From JABCPH02 sp963524305 (GTDB lineage: Bacteria > Fusobacteriota > Fusobacteriia > Fusobacteriales > Leptotrichiaceae): a stretch of 50,408 nucleotides of DNA. Below the pieces are notes generated by a model. That model was given only the letters and a program-made list of their open reading frames with translations, was not told where the DNA came from and searched no databases. The stretch is taken from positions 1-50,408 of the forward strand of contig CAURGH010000014.1 in the NCBI GenBank assembly GCA_963524305.1. The letters run 5' to 3'. The number at the start of each line of letters is the position of its first letter. Position 1 is the first letter of the stretch. The translations under genes were made by a program, and so were the position numbers. Positions 1-9,354 of the stretch are shown piece by piece.

Positions 1-6
1 AGAGGT

Positions 7-35
7 ATTATATCAAAAACAAAAAAGATTGTCAA
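7..35 (-). promoter_or_regulatory. sigma-70 promoter reading out of the left edge
   Basis: On the minus strand there is TTGACA (30-35), a 17-nt spacer and TATAAT (7-12), a consensus promoter. It points leftward out of the window, so its gene lies outside and is unknown. Confidence 0.75.
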
Positions 36-203
36 CTACTTTTTTTATTTTTTTTTAGTTTTTTTTGAATTTTATATTTTTTATAAAGATAATAATGATA
101 TAATAATGAATTTTACTATATTTAAAGAGAATTTATATTATAAATTTTTTAATATGATATATGTTAAATAATATCTTTTATAGAAATGAAAAAATAAGAG
201 AAG

Positions 204-249
204 TGAGAAAATAAGAATTTTTATTAATAATCAATTCTTACTATTCTCA
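204..249 (-). terminator. probable terminator of the MazG-like gene
   Basis: The arms TGAGAA..TAAGAATT (204-219) and AATTCTTA..TTCTCA (233-249) form a long stem just downstream of the minus-strand gene ending at 334. On that strand the stem is followed by a T-rich stretch. The stem is A/T-rich, so it may be weak. Confidence 0.45.
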
Positions 250-333
250 TTTTATACTCTAACCTATAAACTGCTAAAATTGCATAAACTTAGGTTTTAA
301 GTTTAGTTTTAAAGCATTTTTACTATAATAAAA

Positions 334-720
334 TTACTTTTCAAAGAATTTTTTTAAATTTGGTGGAAAGTAATTTGGTCCTTTTATTACTTTTCCATCT
401 TCTCTGTAAATCGGTTGTCCATTTTCATCTAATTTGCTCAAGTTACTTCTATGAATTTCTTCAAAAACATCATCTATAACATTTTGCATTCCATGTTCGA
501 TAATTGTACCACAAAGAATGTAAAGCATATCTCCTAATGCGTCGGCAACTTCTACTATGTCTCCATTTTGAGCTGCTTCTAAATATTCTTCATTTTCTTC
601 TTTCATTAAATTGAATCTTAACTTTTCTAATCCGTCTTTTAATTTTCCGATTGGTTTTGCTGAATTTCCTAATTTATAGACTCTGTGAAATTCTTCTACA
701 CATTCAATTTTTCTTTTCAT
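334..720 (-). CDS. MazG-like nucleotide pyrophosphohydrolase
   Basis: A 128-residue protein of the all-alpha NTP pyrophosphohydrolase (MazG/HisE/dimeric dUTPase) superfamily, which hydrolyses nucleoside triphosphates to monophosphate and pyrophosphate, often to clean the nucleotide pool. The metal-binding signature is visible: EENEE in the first long helix, followed by EVADALGDMLY (ExxD) about 17 residues later. The C-terminal part (GPNYFPPNL) is typical of short phosphoribosyl-ATP-pyrophosphohydrolase-like relatives. The start chosen is the ATG at 720, with AGGAAA 5-10 nt upstream. An in-frame TTG at 735 has no ribosome binding site. Its real substrate cannot be told from sequence. It has no obvious operon partner. 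Confidence 0.8.
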   Translation of the reverse strand: MKRKIECVEEFHRVYKLGNSAKPIGKLKDGLEKLRFNLMKEENEEYLEAAQNGDIVEVADALGDMLYILCGTIIEHGMQNVIDDVFEEIHRSNLSKLDENGQPIYREDGKVIKGPNYFPPNLKKFFEK

Positions 721-794
721 TCTTTTTCCTTTCAATTTTTACTTTTTTAATTATGTTTTATAATCTTCTTGCTACTATGAATTTTATAAAATAA

Positions 795-834
795 TAAACT
801 CAGACAGGTTAAGTAAAATAACCTATTTGAGTTT
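795..834 (-). terminator. terminator of the BI-1 gene
   Basis: A hairpin with outer arms TAAACTCA/TTGAGTTTA and inner arms AGGTTA/TAACCT lies 20 bp downstream of the minus-strand gene ending at 854. The minus strand beyond it is T-rich (ATTATTTTAT). Confidence 0.6.
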
Positions 835-853
835 ATCTTTAATTTTTAAATAT

Positions 854-1585
854 TTATCTTCTTCTTCCTAGAAGTCTTAAAATGTAAATAAACAAGTTAA
901 TGAAATCTAAGTATAACTGTAATGCACCGTGTATTTCAATTTTATCAAGTATTGAAGCATCTTCTTGCATTGCATAAGCTATTACGTTGCTTTTTATTCT
1001 GTTTACGTCAACAGCTATGAAGATTATGAATACTATAACTCCTATTATTGAAGTTATAAGCATTAATCCGTCACTTCTTAGGAATATATTTATTATGCTC
1101 ATTATGATTAATGAAATTATCCCTACTGTTAGTAAACTTGTGTATTTTGTTAAGTCTTCTTTTGTGCAGTAACCGTAAATTGCTAATACTGTAAATAAAA
1201 CTACTGTACTTGCAAATGCAATCACTACTAAATCTAATCCGTAAGCTAATCCTAATGTTGATAATGTAACTCCGTTTAATACTGAATAAACTAAAAACAT
1301 TGCTCTTAATGCTCCAGCACTTGATTTATAAGTTAGTGCTGTAAATGCTATTACTGTTACAAATTCTAGTACTATTGCACCTATCATTATTGGTCCGAAA
1401 ATTTCATTTGAAATAATTCCATTGGATACTGCGTTTAAAAAGAAAAAGCCAGTAACTCCTGTAATGATTAGTCCTAAAACCATCCAAAGTATACTTCCTC
1501 TTACTTTGGATGTTACTAAACTTTGTAAATCTTCATAACTCATGTACGTTCTGTAATTATTTTCTTCTAAATTAATATCTCTCAT
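854..1585 (-). CDS. Bax inhibitor-1 (BI-1/YccA) family membrane protein
   Basis: A 243-residue integral membrane protein with seven hydrophobic segments and a short hydrophilic N-terminus, matching the BI-1/YccA/YbhL family. Characterised bacterial members include a pH-sensitive calcium leak channel (BsYetJ) and an FtsH modulator (YccA). The aspartate in the sixth segment (FIAVDVNRI) and the C-terminal LYLDFINLFIYILRLLG are family hallmarks. The chosen start is the ATG at 1585, preceded by GAGGTG (1592-1597). The GTG at 1594 is part of that ribosome binding site. A 14-bp perfect palindrome lies just upstream of the binding site. It appears to be a single-gene unit between thrS and the MazG-like gene. 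Confidence 0.88.
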   Translation of the reverse strand: MRDINLEENNYRTYMSYEDLQSLVTSKVRGSILWMVLGLIITGVTGFFFLNAVSNGIISNEIFGPIMIGAIVLEFVTVIAFTALTYKSSAGALRAMFLVYSVLNGVTLSTLGLAYGLDLVVIAFASTVVLFTVLAIYGYCTKEDLTKYTSLLTVGIISLIIMSIINIFLRSDGLMLITSIIGVIVFIIFIAVDVNRIKSNVIAYAMQEDASILDKIEIHGALQLYLDFINLFIYILRLLGRRR

Positions 1586-1602
1586 TTTTATCACCTCTTG
1601 AC

Positions 1603-1616
1603 AATATGGCCATATT
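1603..1616. promoter_or_regulatory. 14-bp palindrome upstream of the BI-1 gene
   Basis: AATATGGCCATATT is a perfect palindrome lying 6 bp upstream of the GAGGTG ribosome binding site. Its position in the 5' leader fits an operator or other protein-binding site. No regulator is known. Confidence 0.4.
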
Positions 1617-1716
1617 TTTTTATTTTATATAACCTTGAGTATATTTTAGAATATTTTCTTTATAACTTTCTCTATTTTTCCTTTTTTTATTTATAGAAAA
1701 ATTCTATTTTTAAAAA

Positions 1717-3627
1717 TTATTTTGCAAATGGAACTTTTGATTCTTCGATTAAAATATTAACGATTTCATCTACAGATACATTTTGACTGTCTTGTGAACC
1801 AAATCTTCTTACGTTTACTTCGTTGTTAGCTTCCTCATTTTTACCGATAATCAATTGTACTGGTATTTTTTGATCTCCATTTGCTTCTCTGATTTTATAC
1901 CCAATTTTTTCTACTCTTGTATCAATTTCTACTCTAATTCCTGCTTCTTGTAATTTTTTGAATACTTCTTTTGCAAATGGAACTTGTTCATCAGAAATTG
2001 TTAAAATTCTTGCTTGAACTGGTGCTAACCAAATTGGGAAAGCTCCTGCATAATGTTCAATTAAAATTCCAAGGAATCTTTCTAAACTTCCGTACATTGC
2101 ACGGTGAATCATTACTGGTTCGTGTTTTTCTCCATCTGCACCAATGTAACTCATTTCAAATCTTGGTGGCAAGTTGAAATCTAATTGAATTGTTCCGCAT
2201 TGCCAAATTCTTCCAATAGAGTCTTTCATTTTGAAATCAATTTTTGGACCGTAGAATGCTCCATCTCCAGGATTTAATTTGTAATCAATTCCTTTATGTT
2301 CTAAAGCTGATTTTAAATTAGTTTCTGCCATTTCCCAAATTTCATCTGAACCGATTGCTTTATCTGGTTTTGTCGATAATTCAATATGATATTCAAATCC
2401 GAATAAAGTATAGAATTTATCGTATAAATCAATAATTTCAATAATTTGTTCTTCAATTTGCTCTTTAGTACAGAAAACATGTGCATCATCTTGTGTAAAT
2501 GCTCTAACTCTCATAAGTCCATGCAAAGCTCCACTAAATTCGTGTCTATGAACTAATCCCATTTCTCCATATTTTAATGGTAAATCCTTGTATGAATGTA
2601 AGTTATTTTTGTAGGCAATTATTGAACCTGGACAATTCATTGGCTTAATAGCGTATACTTTTTCATCAATTATTGATGTATACATATTTTCTCTATAATT
2701 AAACCAGTGTCCTGAAATTTCCCATAATTCTCTATCTAACATAATTGGTGTTTTAATTTCTTGGTAACCTCTTTTTTTATGTTCAACTCTCCACATTTCT
2801 TGAAGTTTATTAAACAATTCAACACCTTTTGGCATAAAGAATGGGAAACCTGGTCCATGTTCGTCTAAGAAAAATAAGTTAAGTTGTTTTCCTAATTTTC
2901 TGTGATCTCTTCTTTCTGCTTCTTCCATCATTGTTAAGTAATCATCTAATTCTTTTTTACTTGCAAAAGCTACTCCGTAAATTCTTTGTAACATTTTGTT
3001 ATCAGAATTTCCTCTCCAGTATGCTCCTGCTGTTGACATTAATTTGAATGCTTTTAAATATCCTGTTGAAGGAATGTGAGTTCCTCTACATAAATCTACA
3101 AATTCTCCTTGTTTGTAAATGCTAACAGTATCTTCTCCTAAGTCATCAATTATTTCAACTTTGTAAGTTTCTCCTTTTTCTGCGAAGAATTTTTTAGCTT
3201 CTTCAGCACTCATTTCACTTCTTTCAAAAGGATAATTTTCTTTTACAATTTTTTTCATTTCGTCTTCGATTTTTACTAAATCTTCTTCTGTAAATGGTTT
3301 TTCTGGGTCAAAATCATAAAAGAATCCATTTTCGATCACTGGACCTATTGTAACTTTTGTATTTGGAAATAATCTTTGAACAGCTTGTGCCATAATGTGT
3401 GCTGCACTGTGTCTTATGATTTTTATTCCTTCTTCACTTGTTGCTGTTATTAACTGTATATTTCCTGATTTTTCTATCAAATATGAAGGATCTACTTGCG
3501 TTCCGTCAATTATAGCTCCTACAGTTGCTTTTCCTAAGCTAGAACCTATGGTTTTAGCAAATTCCACTACTGTCATTGGTTTTTCTAGTTGTCTTTTGCT
3601 ACCGTCAGGTAATATCATTTCTATCAT
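1717..3627 (-). CDS. thrS: threonine--tRNA ligase
   Basis: A 636-residue class II aminoacyl-tRNA synthetase that charges tRNA-Thr in the cytoplasm. Order of parts: TGS domain (about 1-62); editing domain with HxxxH at H73/H77 and CRGTH at C180/H184, which together form the site that hydrolyses Ser-tRNA-Thr; catalytic core with zinc ligands C332, H383 and the His of VMIHRAMYG; motif 2 around R361-E363; motif 3 (GSLERF); C-terminal anticodon-binding domain (about 535-636). Full length for the family. The start at 3627 has AAGGAGAG upstream. It is transcribed from its own promoter (3685-3713), and no T-box leader is seen. Confidence 0.97.
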   Translation of the reverse strand: MIEMILPDGSKRQLEKPMTVVEFAKTIGSSLGKATVGAIIDGTQVDPSYLIEKSGNIQLITATSEEGIKIIRHSAAHIMAQAVQRLFPNTKVTIGPVIENGFFYDFDPEKPFTEEDLVKIEDEMKKIVKENYPFERSEMSAEEAKKFFAEKGETYKVEIIDDLGEDTVSIYKQGEFVDLCRGTHIPSTGYLKAFKLMSTAGAYWRGNSDNKMLQRIYGVAFASKKELDDYLTMMEEAERRDHRKLGKQLNLFFLDEHGPGFPFFMPKGVELFNKLQEMWRVEHKKRGYQEIKTPIMLDRELWEISGHWFNYRENMYTSIIDEKVYAIKPMNCPGSIIAYKNNLHSYKDLPLKYGEMGLVHRHEFSGALHGLMRVRAFTQDDAHVFCTKEQIEEQIIEIIDLYDKFYTLFGFEYHIELSTKPDKAIGSDEIWEMAETNLKSALEHKGIDYKLNPGDGAFYGPKIDFKMKDSIGRIWQCGTIQLDFNLPPRFEMSYIGADGEKHEPVMIHRAMYGSLERFLGILIEHYAGAFPIWLAPVQARILTISDEQVPFAKEVFKKLQEAGIRVEIDTRVEKIGYKIREANGDQKIPVQLIIGKNEEANNEVNVRRFGSQDSQNVSVDEIVNILIEESKVPFAK

Positions 3628-3684
3628 TTTTCTCTCCTTCTTTCTAAAATTTAGTTTGATTTACAATTTATTTTTTGTGTTTTC

Positions 3685-3713
3685 AGTATATCATATGTAG
3701 GAAAATTCTTCAA
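3685..3713 (-). promoter_or_regulatory. thrS promoter
   Basis: Minus strand: TTGAAG (3708-3713), a 17-nt spacer, TATACT (3685-3690), about 60 bp upstream of the thrS start. Confidence 0.65.
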
Positions 3714-3823
3714 ACCTTTTTATTCTTTTACCGTTCTCAATTTTTTACTTTTGCTTCAAAATTTTAATAAAGAAAAATAAAAAAACTCGCTTTACTCAAA
3801 TAATTGAATTTTATTCAATAAAA

Positions 3824-3861
3824 AATACTTATTAAGCATATTTTTTAGCAAAATAAGTATT
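3824..3861 (-). terminator. lptD terminator
   Basis: A perfect 10-bp stem AATACTTATT (3824-3833) / AATAAGTATT (3852-3861) lies 19 bp after the lptD stop, followed on the minus strand by TTTTATTG. Confidence 0.65.
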
Positions 3862-3880
3862 CTTTATACTTAACTTTATT

Positions 3881-6800
3881 TTATAATCCAGCTCCGAATT
3901 GTATTCCACCACCACTATAATTTAATTGAACATTTTTTTCTGGGAATGTTACTATTCCGAATTTTAATGTTACTACTGGGTAATATCCTAATTTTTTATT
4001 GTCAGGTTTATCCCATTTCATTCCAGCACCGATTTCCCATTCAACATTTTCAAATCTATGACTTATTGTCGCCATTCCTAATGTTAGTTTGTTCGCTTTT
4101 ATTGCTGCTGATGAACTTTCAAAAATTTCTGGATCGGAAGCTTTTGGAGCTCCATCTTGTACATATTGTACTTTTGCTCCTACCCACCAAGGTTTATCAG
4201 GATCTTGTCCAAACATGTATTTCCCTTCGAGTTCATGTTTTCTGAAATTAAATGGACTTTTACGACCTGGAACATCTCTATAAATTCTGTCTGGTCTTTC
4301 CATTATAAATTTATATCCCATAAAGAATTTTTCTAAGTATCCAGCTTCAATTTTGAATGTCAAGTCATTCAATCGGTCAATCCCTTTATAATTTGTTTTA
4401 TGTAAAGAATCTGAACCATCAATTTCCATATCTAATCCCACTTGGAAATATTTTTTACCTTTTCTTAAATCTTGTAATTTAGAATTAAAGTCATTCAAAT
4501 TAAATTTATTTTGTCTATATTTTTCTTCTTCTACGTAACTTTTATACGCTTGTTCTTCTTCATTACTCAAAAATAACTGATCTTTAGTATCAATATTTAT
4601 TTTATCAATTTGATTATTAGAGTTAGCAATTGAAAATTCTTTTGTATTTGAATCTTGTACCAATTTTATATCTTGATTTTCATTTGCAACCTTTTCAGTT
4701 TCTTCTTTTTTATCTTTTGCATATTTTGGTTTAGCATTATTTTCATATCTATATAATAAACTAATTGTCGTATAATCGCTTCCAGATGAATAAACATCAT
4801 CTGTTGCATTAGTCGGTGTTGCATTTATATCTCTATATTTTTTCTTTCCAAAACCGTAACTAGCTCTAAAATAATGATCTGATTCAAACTTTTTATTTTT
4901 CATTTTTGTCGTATCATAAACGAAACCGAATCTATGTAAATTTGTTTTTAATTTTAAATCAGGAGTTCCAAAAGTTGCACTATTCCCGTAAATATCATTT
5001 ATTTGATTCATTACATTTGAATATTCTACTCCCCATTCATTGAAGTTAACTCCAAATGTTCTGTCTCGATAGGCTTCTTTGTATTTCTTTCTGTCCCATC
5101 CTATAGTTTCGTTATATGGGAAATATCGTTTATTTCTATCAGAATATCTATACAAAAATGCATTATCATTATCTGTTACATATCCGTATTGAACTTCTCT
5201 GTTAAACGTTTGTTCTGATCTAAAATTTTCAAATTCATATTCGTCATTTCTCTCAAAATCCAAACTCACAAAACGTTTATTATCAATATCAGCCTTCAAA
5301 TAATTTCTTACATAACGATTTTTTAACCAATTATCAACTGCATGTTTATCATCTCTCATTGTTAAAATATAATTAAAATTTACATTCCCTATACTGTATT
5401 TAAAATTATTTTTTAATCCTAAAACATCAGTCGGTGTTTCGATGATATCATATCCATTGAACATAGTTCTTTTCGCATCAACTTTTTGGAATGTAAAATC
5501 TGCATCGTTTACAACTTTTACATCGTATTTATTATTTGTTTTTGCAGTATTGTCGAAAATTGTAGTGTATAATTTTGCATTTAATGTTCCAATATTTACT
5601 GCCGGTTTTTGTTTCATCGGATTTCCACTTGCATCTGTTGCTAATTTATAGCCAGTTATCGAATTAACATCTTCTATTTTTCTACCATTACTAAATTCTG
5701 GAATGTAAGTATTCTCATAATCTCTTGCTTCAATACTAAAATCATATGAAATATACGAATCTTTCAACGGAATATCAATTCTATCATTTCCTAGATTAAA
5801 TTTTTGTGATCTATATTTTTCAGAAATAATTTTTTTCGCTCTTCTAATTCTTTCAGCATCTTCGTAAACTTTGTATGTTTTACTGTTTGCATCTGCCGTT
5901 AAATCCAAAAATAAATTATTATAATTAGGATTATCTCTTGTGTAATCGTATTCATATTCTTTTCGTTTTACATCAACTTGTTTTGTCTGAGCTCCAAAAT
6001 ATAACGTGTTTGTCAAATTTTGGTATGCTGTTCTTGGCTCATATCCAAAAAATTCACTTTTCTTGAAAGGATAATAATTTCCAAAAGTCATAGATTGTTC
6101 TTTTCGCTTATCATAAGCCACTTTTGGAACCCATCTAATTGTACCAGTTTCCAATGAATGCCAATCTGCATCGTCACGCTCTCTCATTCCACGTACTTCT
6201 CCGTATTCATCTTTATCTGAATTTAAATGCTCAAAACGAATTTTAGGCCCTCTCAAATCTATAAAGTAATTCTTTTTTTTCCTATACGAGTTTAAATCTC
6301 CCGCATACCCTGGATTAATATCCATAAATTCTTCATTATCTACTCCAACAGAAACATCATTATTTCCATTAATATATTTTATACTTTTATATAAGTCAAC
6401 ATCAGTTTTTCTAGGATCCAGTTCATCTCTATCAACGATATCATCATTGATTTTTGTCAACTCTCTTAATGCTTCTCTATCCGATGTCCAATTGTAATTT
6501 AAATTAAATTCTCCATTTTTTCCAAGCTCTTGATCAATCTTAAAGTCATAAAATCCAATTTTATTATACTTATTAACATAAGCTGTATAATCGTCATTCA
6601 ATTTAACACCGTCTATGGCTCTCATCAAATTTGTAGTCATATTTTTATAATTCAAATTCCAAATTCCATAACCTAAATCATAAAATTTTCTATCTTCTGC
6701 CTCTTTTTTTGGCGTACTAACAAATTTATGATTTAATGAAAAATCCCATTCTCTCTTATGGTTACCAAGCGGAACAACTAATCTATTTACAAATATATTT

Positions 6801-7591
6801 CCACTATTTCCATTTGAAAAATTATAATCATTAGAAAATTTTAATGCTAATTTTTTCTTTGCACTAAGCTCAAAATCTACAAATCCCTGTGCTAATGGGC
6901 CTTTATCATAATCAAATCCCCATATCCCGTATAATCCTCTATCGCTATCTGATCCAATATACGGAAATAATGTCGCTCTCTGACTTTGTGGCTTTAATGA
7001 AACCACATAATATGGTAATTTCAGCCAAGTTTTCCCAGCTACAACTATACCAATATCTTTGGCGACAACCTTTCTGTTAGGATATATATCCAATTCTCTC
7101 GAATTCACCTTATAATTTGGCTTTTCATAAGGACTTGACGTAAACCAACCATTTTTTACGGTTATTTTTCTTGGTGACTGTTTTCCTGAAGATTTTTTAG
7201 GATCTGGTTCCTCACTCAGTATTTCTTCACCACCATATCTTAATTTTAAGTTTACATCATAACTTTCAGCACCAAACATTTTGGCCTTTCTGTTATCCAT
7301 ATCATAAACTACTTGATCTGCCTTTATAATTTGTGAACCTTGATTAAATTCAACATTTCCATGAGCAAAAATTATATTTTTTTTAGCCAATTTTTTCAAA
7401 TTATCGGCTTGAATAGTAACGTCATTATATTTCAATGATACGTTACCTCTTGTTTCTATTGATTCCTTCTCTAAATCGATTACTGATTTTTGTGTTTCTA
7501 ATTCTATAACTCCATTTTCTGCCTTTAATCTTGCAAAAAGTAAAATATAGAACAGCAAAATCAATACTTGTTTATGTTTTATTTTTCTCAT
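3881..7591 (-). CDS. lptD: LptD-like LPS-assembly outer membrane protein
   Basis: A 1236-residue exported protein. It starts with a signal peptide (KIKHK then a hydrophobic core, likely cut near LKA-EN). An OstA/LptA-like repeat region follows (about 28-110: IETRGNVSLKY, ADNLKKL, AHGNVEFNQG, IIKADQVVYD). The rest is a very long segment of alternating aromatic/charged strands that would form the beta-barrel. With its partner LptE, LptD inserts lipopolysaccharide or lipooligosaccharide into the outer membrane. It is longer than the roughly 780-residue enterobacterial protein because of extended loops. A partner gene was not seen nearby. It has a clear promoter at 7627-7655 and its own terminator. 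The gene identifies the host as diderm. Confidence 0.85.
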   Translation of the reverse strand: MRKIKHKQVLILLFYILLFARLKAENGVIELETQKSVIDLEKESIETRGNVSLKYNDVTIQADNLKKLAKKNIIFAHGNVEFNQGSQIIKADQVVYDMDNRKAKMFGAESYDVNLKLRYGGEEILSEEPDPKKSSGKQSPRKITVKNGWFTSSPYEKPNYKVNSRELDIYPNRKVVAKDIGIVVAGKTWLKLPYYVVSLKPQSQRATLFPYIGSDSDRGLYGIWGFDYDKGPLAQGFVDFELSAKKKLALKFSNDYNFSNGNSGNIFVNRLVVPLGNHKREWDFSLNHKFVSTPKKEAEDRKFYDLGYGIWNLNYKNMTTNLMRAIDGVKLNDDYTAYVNKYNKIGFYDFKIDQELGKNGEFNLNYNWTSDREALRELTKINDDIVDRDELDPRKTDVDLYKSIKYINGNNDVSVGVDNEEFMDINPGYAGDLNSYRKKKNYFIDLRGPKIRFEHLNSDKDEYGEVRGMRERDDADWHSLETGTIRWVPKVAYDKRKEQSMTFGNYYPFKKSEFFGYEPRTAYQNLTNTLYFGAQTKQVDVKRKEYEYDYTRDNPNYNNLFLDLTADANSKTYKVYEDAERIRRAKKIISEKYRSQKFNLGNDRIDIPLKDSYISYDFSIEARDYENTYIPEFSNGRKIEDVNSITGYKLATDASGNPMKQKPAVNIGTLNAKLYTTIFDNTAKTNNKYDVKVVNDADFTFQKVDAKRTMFNGYDIIETPTDVLGLKNNFKYSIGNVNFNYILTMRDDKHAVDNWLKNRYVRNYLKADIDNKRFVSLDFERNDEYEFENFRSEQTFNREVQYGYVTDNDNAFLYRYSDRNKRYFPYNETIGWDRKKYKEAYRDRTFGVNFNEWGVEYSNVMNQINDIYGNSATFGTPDLKLKTNLHRFGFVYDTTKMKNKKFESDHYFRASYGFGKKKYRDINATPTNATDDVYSSGSDYTTISLLYRYENNAKPKYAKDKKEETEKVANENQDIKLVQDSNTKEFSIANSNNQIDKINIDTKDQLFLSNEEEQAYKSYVEEEKYRQNKFNLNDFNSKLQDLRKGKKYFQVGLDMEIDGSDSLHKTNYKGIDRLNDLTFKIEAGYLEKFFMGYKFIMERPDRIYRDVPGRKSPFNFRKHELEGKYMFGQDPDKPWWVGAKVQYVQDGAPKASDPEIFESSSAAIKANKLTLGMATISHRFENVEWEIGAGMKWDKPDNKKLGYYPVVTLKFGIVTFPEKNVQLNYSGGGIQFGAGL

Positions 7592-7626
7592 ATTTTCAAC
7601 CTTTTTTTAAGTTTTTTGTCTTTTGA

Positions 7627-7655
7627 ATTATATCATTTTTTCATATAAAAAACAA
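7627..7655 (-). promoter_or_regulatory. lptD promoter
   Basis: Minus strand: TTGTTT (7650-7655), a 17-nt spacer, consensus TATAAT (7627-7632). It lies between marR and lptD, so lptD need not depend on read-through from marR. Confidence 0.7.
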
Positions 7656-7691
7656 TTCATTGTCACACAATCAATCAATTTAGCAATTTAT

Positions 7692-8141
7692 TTATTTTTT
7701 CCCATTCTCTATAATATTCGTAAATTCAATAAACTTCTCTTTCGTTTCTTCCAGATATTTCTGATCTCCAACCAAAGTCTCTATTTTATCAAAAATACTG
7801 TGCCACGCTTTATAAACTTCTGGCATAATTTTTTGCCCTTCATCAGTTATTTTTGTATAAGAATGCTTTCCAATTTTTATTCTTTCAACATATCCTTTTG
7901 TAGCCAATTTATCAACAAATCTCGTAACTGTCGAAGGAGCTATCGTCAATGCTTCTGAAATTTCATTCACAGACAATCCTTTTGGTTCCTCTTGTAACAA
8001 CACCAGTAAAAACGCATGTGTCGAGCACATATTCATTTTTTCAAACGATTCTTCGGCTATCTTATTTAGAAGTCTAAACATTTTTGAAACAGTAAAATAT
8101 AAACAGCCATTTATTTTTTCCTCTCCTTTACTACATCCCAT
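7692..8141 (-). CDS. MarR-family transcriptional regulator
   Basis: A 149-residue winged-helix DNA-binding protein. The recognition-helix region SVNEISEALTIAPSTVTRFVDKLATKGYVER, followed by a wing around IGKHSYTKITDEGQ, is classic MarR. Three cysteines lie in the N-terminal half (C3, C13, C39), so redox or thiol sensing is possible, but this is inference. The start at 8141 follows AAGGAGAG. The promoter just upstream carries a short palindrome around the transcription start, which fits self-repression. The neighbours (an AI-2E-type exporter before it, lptD after it) are candidate targets but nothing in the sequence proves this. Confidence 0.88.
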   Translation of the reverse strand: MGCSKGEEKINGCLYFTVSKMFRLLNKIAEESFEKMNMCSTHAFLLVLLQEEPKGLSVNEISEALTIAPSTVTRFVDKLATKGYVERIKIGKHSYTKITDEGQKIMPEVYKAWHSIFDKIETLVGDQKYLEETKEKFIEFTNIIENGKK

Positions 8142-8166
8142 TTTTTCTCTCCTTAAATTTTATTTG

Positions 8167-8204
8167 TATGTACATATACTATATCATATTTTTACTTTTG
8201 TCAA
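8167..8204 (-). promoter_or_regulatory. marR promoter with candidate operator
   Basis: Minus strand: TTGACA (8199-8204), 17-nt spacer, TAGTAT (8176-8181); TATAGT two bases upstream is an alternative -10. The palindrome TATGTACATA (8167-8176) touches the -10 and covers the expected start point. The -35 directly abuts the stop codon of the upstream gene. Confidence 0.6.
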
Positions 8205-9329
8205 TCACTCTTCTTCTATTTTCGCACCTATTTTTAAAACTGGAAAATAAAATTCCAAAACTTTTTTTATAATTACATAAACAGGAATTGCAATGAAAGC
8301 TCCTCCCATTCCAAATAAAGCTCCTCCAATCAAAACTACTAAAAGTGTTGTAATTGGATGAATATTAACACTTTTACTTGTCAGCCACGGTTTTATTATA
8401 TTCGCTTCTATAGTTTGAATAATCGTAATAAACACGACTATCCACAATGCCAACTGCCACGATTTTGTTATCGCAAAAAGAACTACTGGCACCAGTCCAA
8501 TAAAAGGCCCTAAAAATGGAATAACATTCCCAAAACCAATAATCATCGAGAATAATAAACTATAATCTAATTTTACAAAATAAAATATAATATAAGATAA
8601 AACTCCCACAATTAAACTGTCTATAATCGTTACCTTTATATAATCTCCTATCGATTTATCAATTTCTTTTATCAAGTTTTTTTCTTTACTCAAATCCAAA
8701 GCATCTAATCTATTTTTAACGCCTTTCTCTATCGAATCATAACTGAAAATCAACATTATCGTAAAAATTGGTGTCATGAATAATAGCGTAAAAGTACTAC
8801 TTATCAATGAAAAGCTTGAACTCAAAACTTTTAATAAATTGCTTATAATCGCATCTTTTGAATTTAATATTGTCGTTTTTAAATCAATATTATTATCTTC
8901 TAAAAACTTAAACGTATTTTTTTGAAATTGATCTTGATTTTTTATAAAAAATTCAATTAATCCTGATAATTGTTTAGTTACAAGCGGAATTATTGTCAAA
9001 ACAATATACAAAAAAATAGCAAAAAACATTGTCAAAACCACTAAAATTGCTAAATTTCTATTTAATTTTATTTTCCCATCCACTTTCCTTATCATTTTTT
9101 TTTGCTTTTCTTCATCATCTGAAACACTTATCATATCTATAATTGGCATTAATGCATACACAATTATAAACGACAAAATGAAAGGAAAAATCGTACTTAT
9201 CACTAAATTAATCGGTTTCACAAAATATTCATAAACTTTAAAAAATAGCAATATTGTCAACAAAGTTAACGCACTTACAATCAAAATATTACGAATTTTT
9301 GTAAATTTTTTTTCGTCATAAAATTTCAT
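8205..9329 (-). CDS. AI-2E family transporter (PerM/YtvI-like)
   Basis: A 374-residue membrane protein with paired N-terminal hydrophobic helices, a charged cytoplasmic loop, a long central amphipathic region (about 120-200) and four to five C-terminal helices ending in a conserved glycine-rich segment (GGALFGMGGAFIAIPV). This is the AI-2E/PerM family, which includes TqsA, the putative autoinducer-2 exporter, and Na+/H+ antiporter-like members. The substrate is unknown. The start at 9329 follows AAGGAAA. It begins 25 bp after der and is probably cotranscribed with it. Confidence 0.85.
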   Translation of the reverse strand: MKFYDEKKFTKIRNILIVSALTLLTILLFFKVYEYFVKPINLVISTIFPFILSFIIVYALMPIIDMISVSDDEEKQKKMIRKVDGKIKLNRNLAILVVLTMFFAIFLYIVLTIIPLVTKQLSGLIEFFIKNQDQFQKNTFKFLEDNNIDLKTTILNSKDAIISNLLKVLSSSFSLISSTFTLLFMTPIFTIMLIFSYDSIEKGVKNRLDALDLSKEKNLIKEIDKSIGDYIKVTIIDSLIVGVLSYIIFYFVKLDYSLLFSMIIGFGNVIPFLGPFIGLVPVVLFAITKSWQLALWIVVFITIIQTIEANIIKPWLTSKSVNIHPITTLLVVLIGGALFGMGGAFIAIPVYVIIKKVLEFYFPVLKIGAKIEEE

Positions 9330-9354
9330 TAATTCATTTCCTTTCTTTTAATAT

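Larger units (their letters stand above)
1..333. other. AT-rich intergenic region
   Basis: No gene was found here. It holds the outward promoter at 7-35 and an inverted repeat at 204-249. The rest is A/T-rich sequence with no reading frame that has a ribosome binding site. Confidence 0.6.

Noticed and set aside
3628..3880. T-box leader in front of thrS
   Set aside because: Synthetase genes often have one, but the AGGGTGGNACCGCG-type antiterminator sequence is absent and the promoter lies only about 60 bp from the start.
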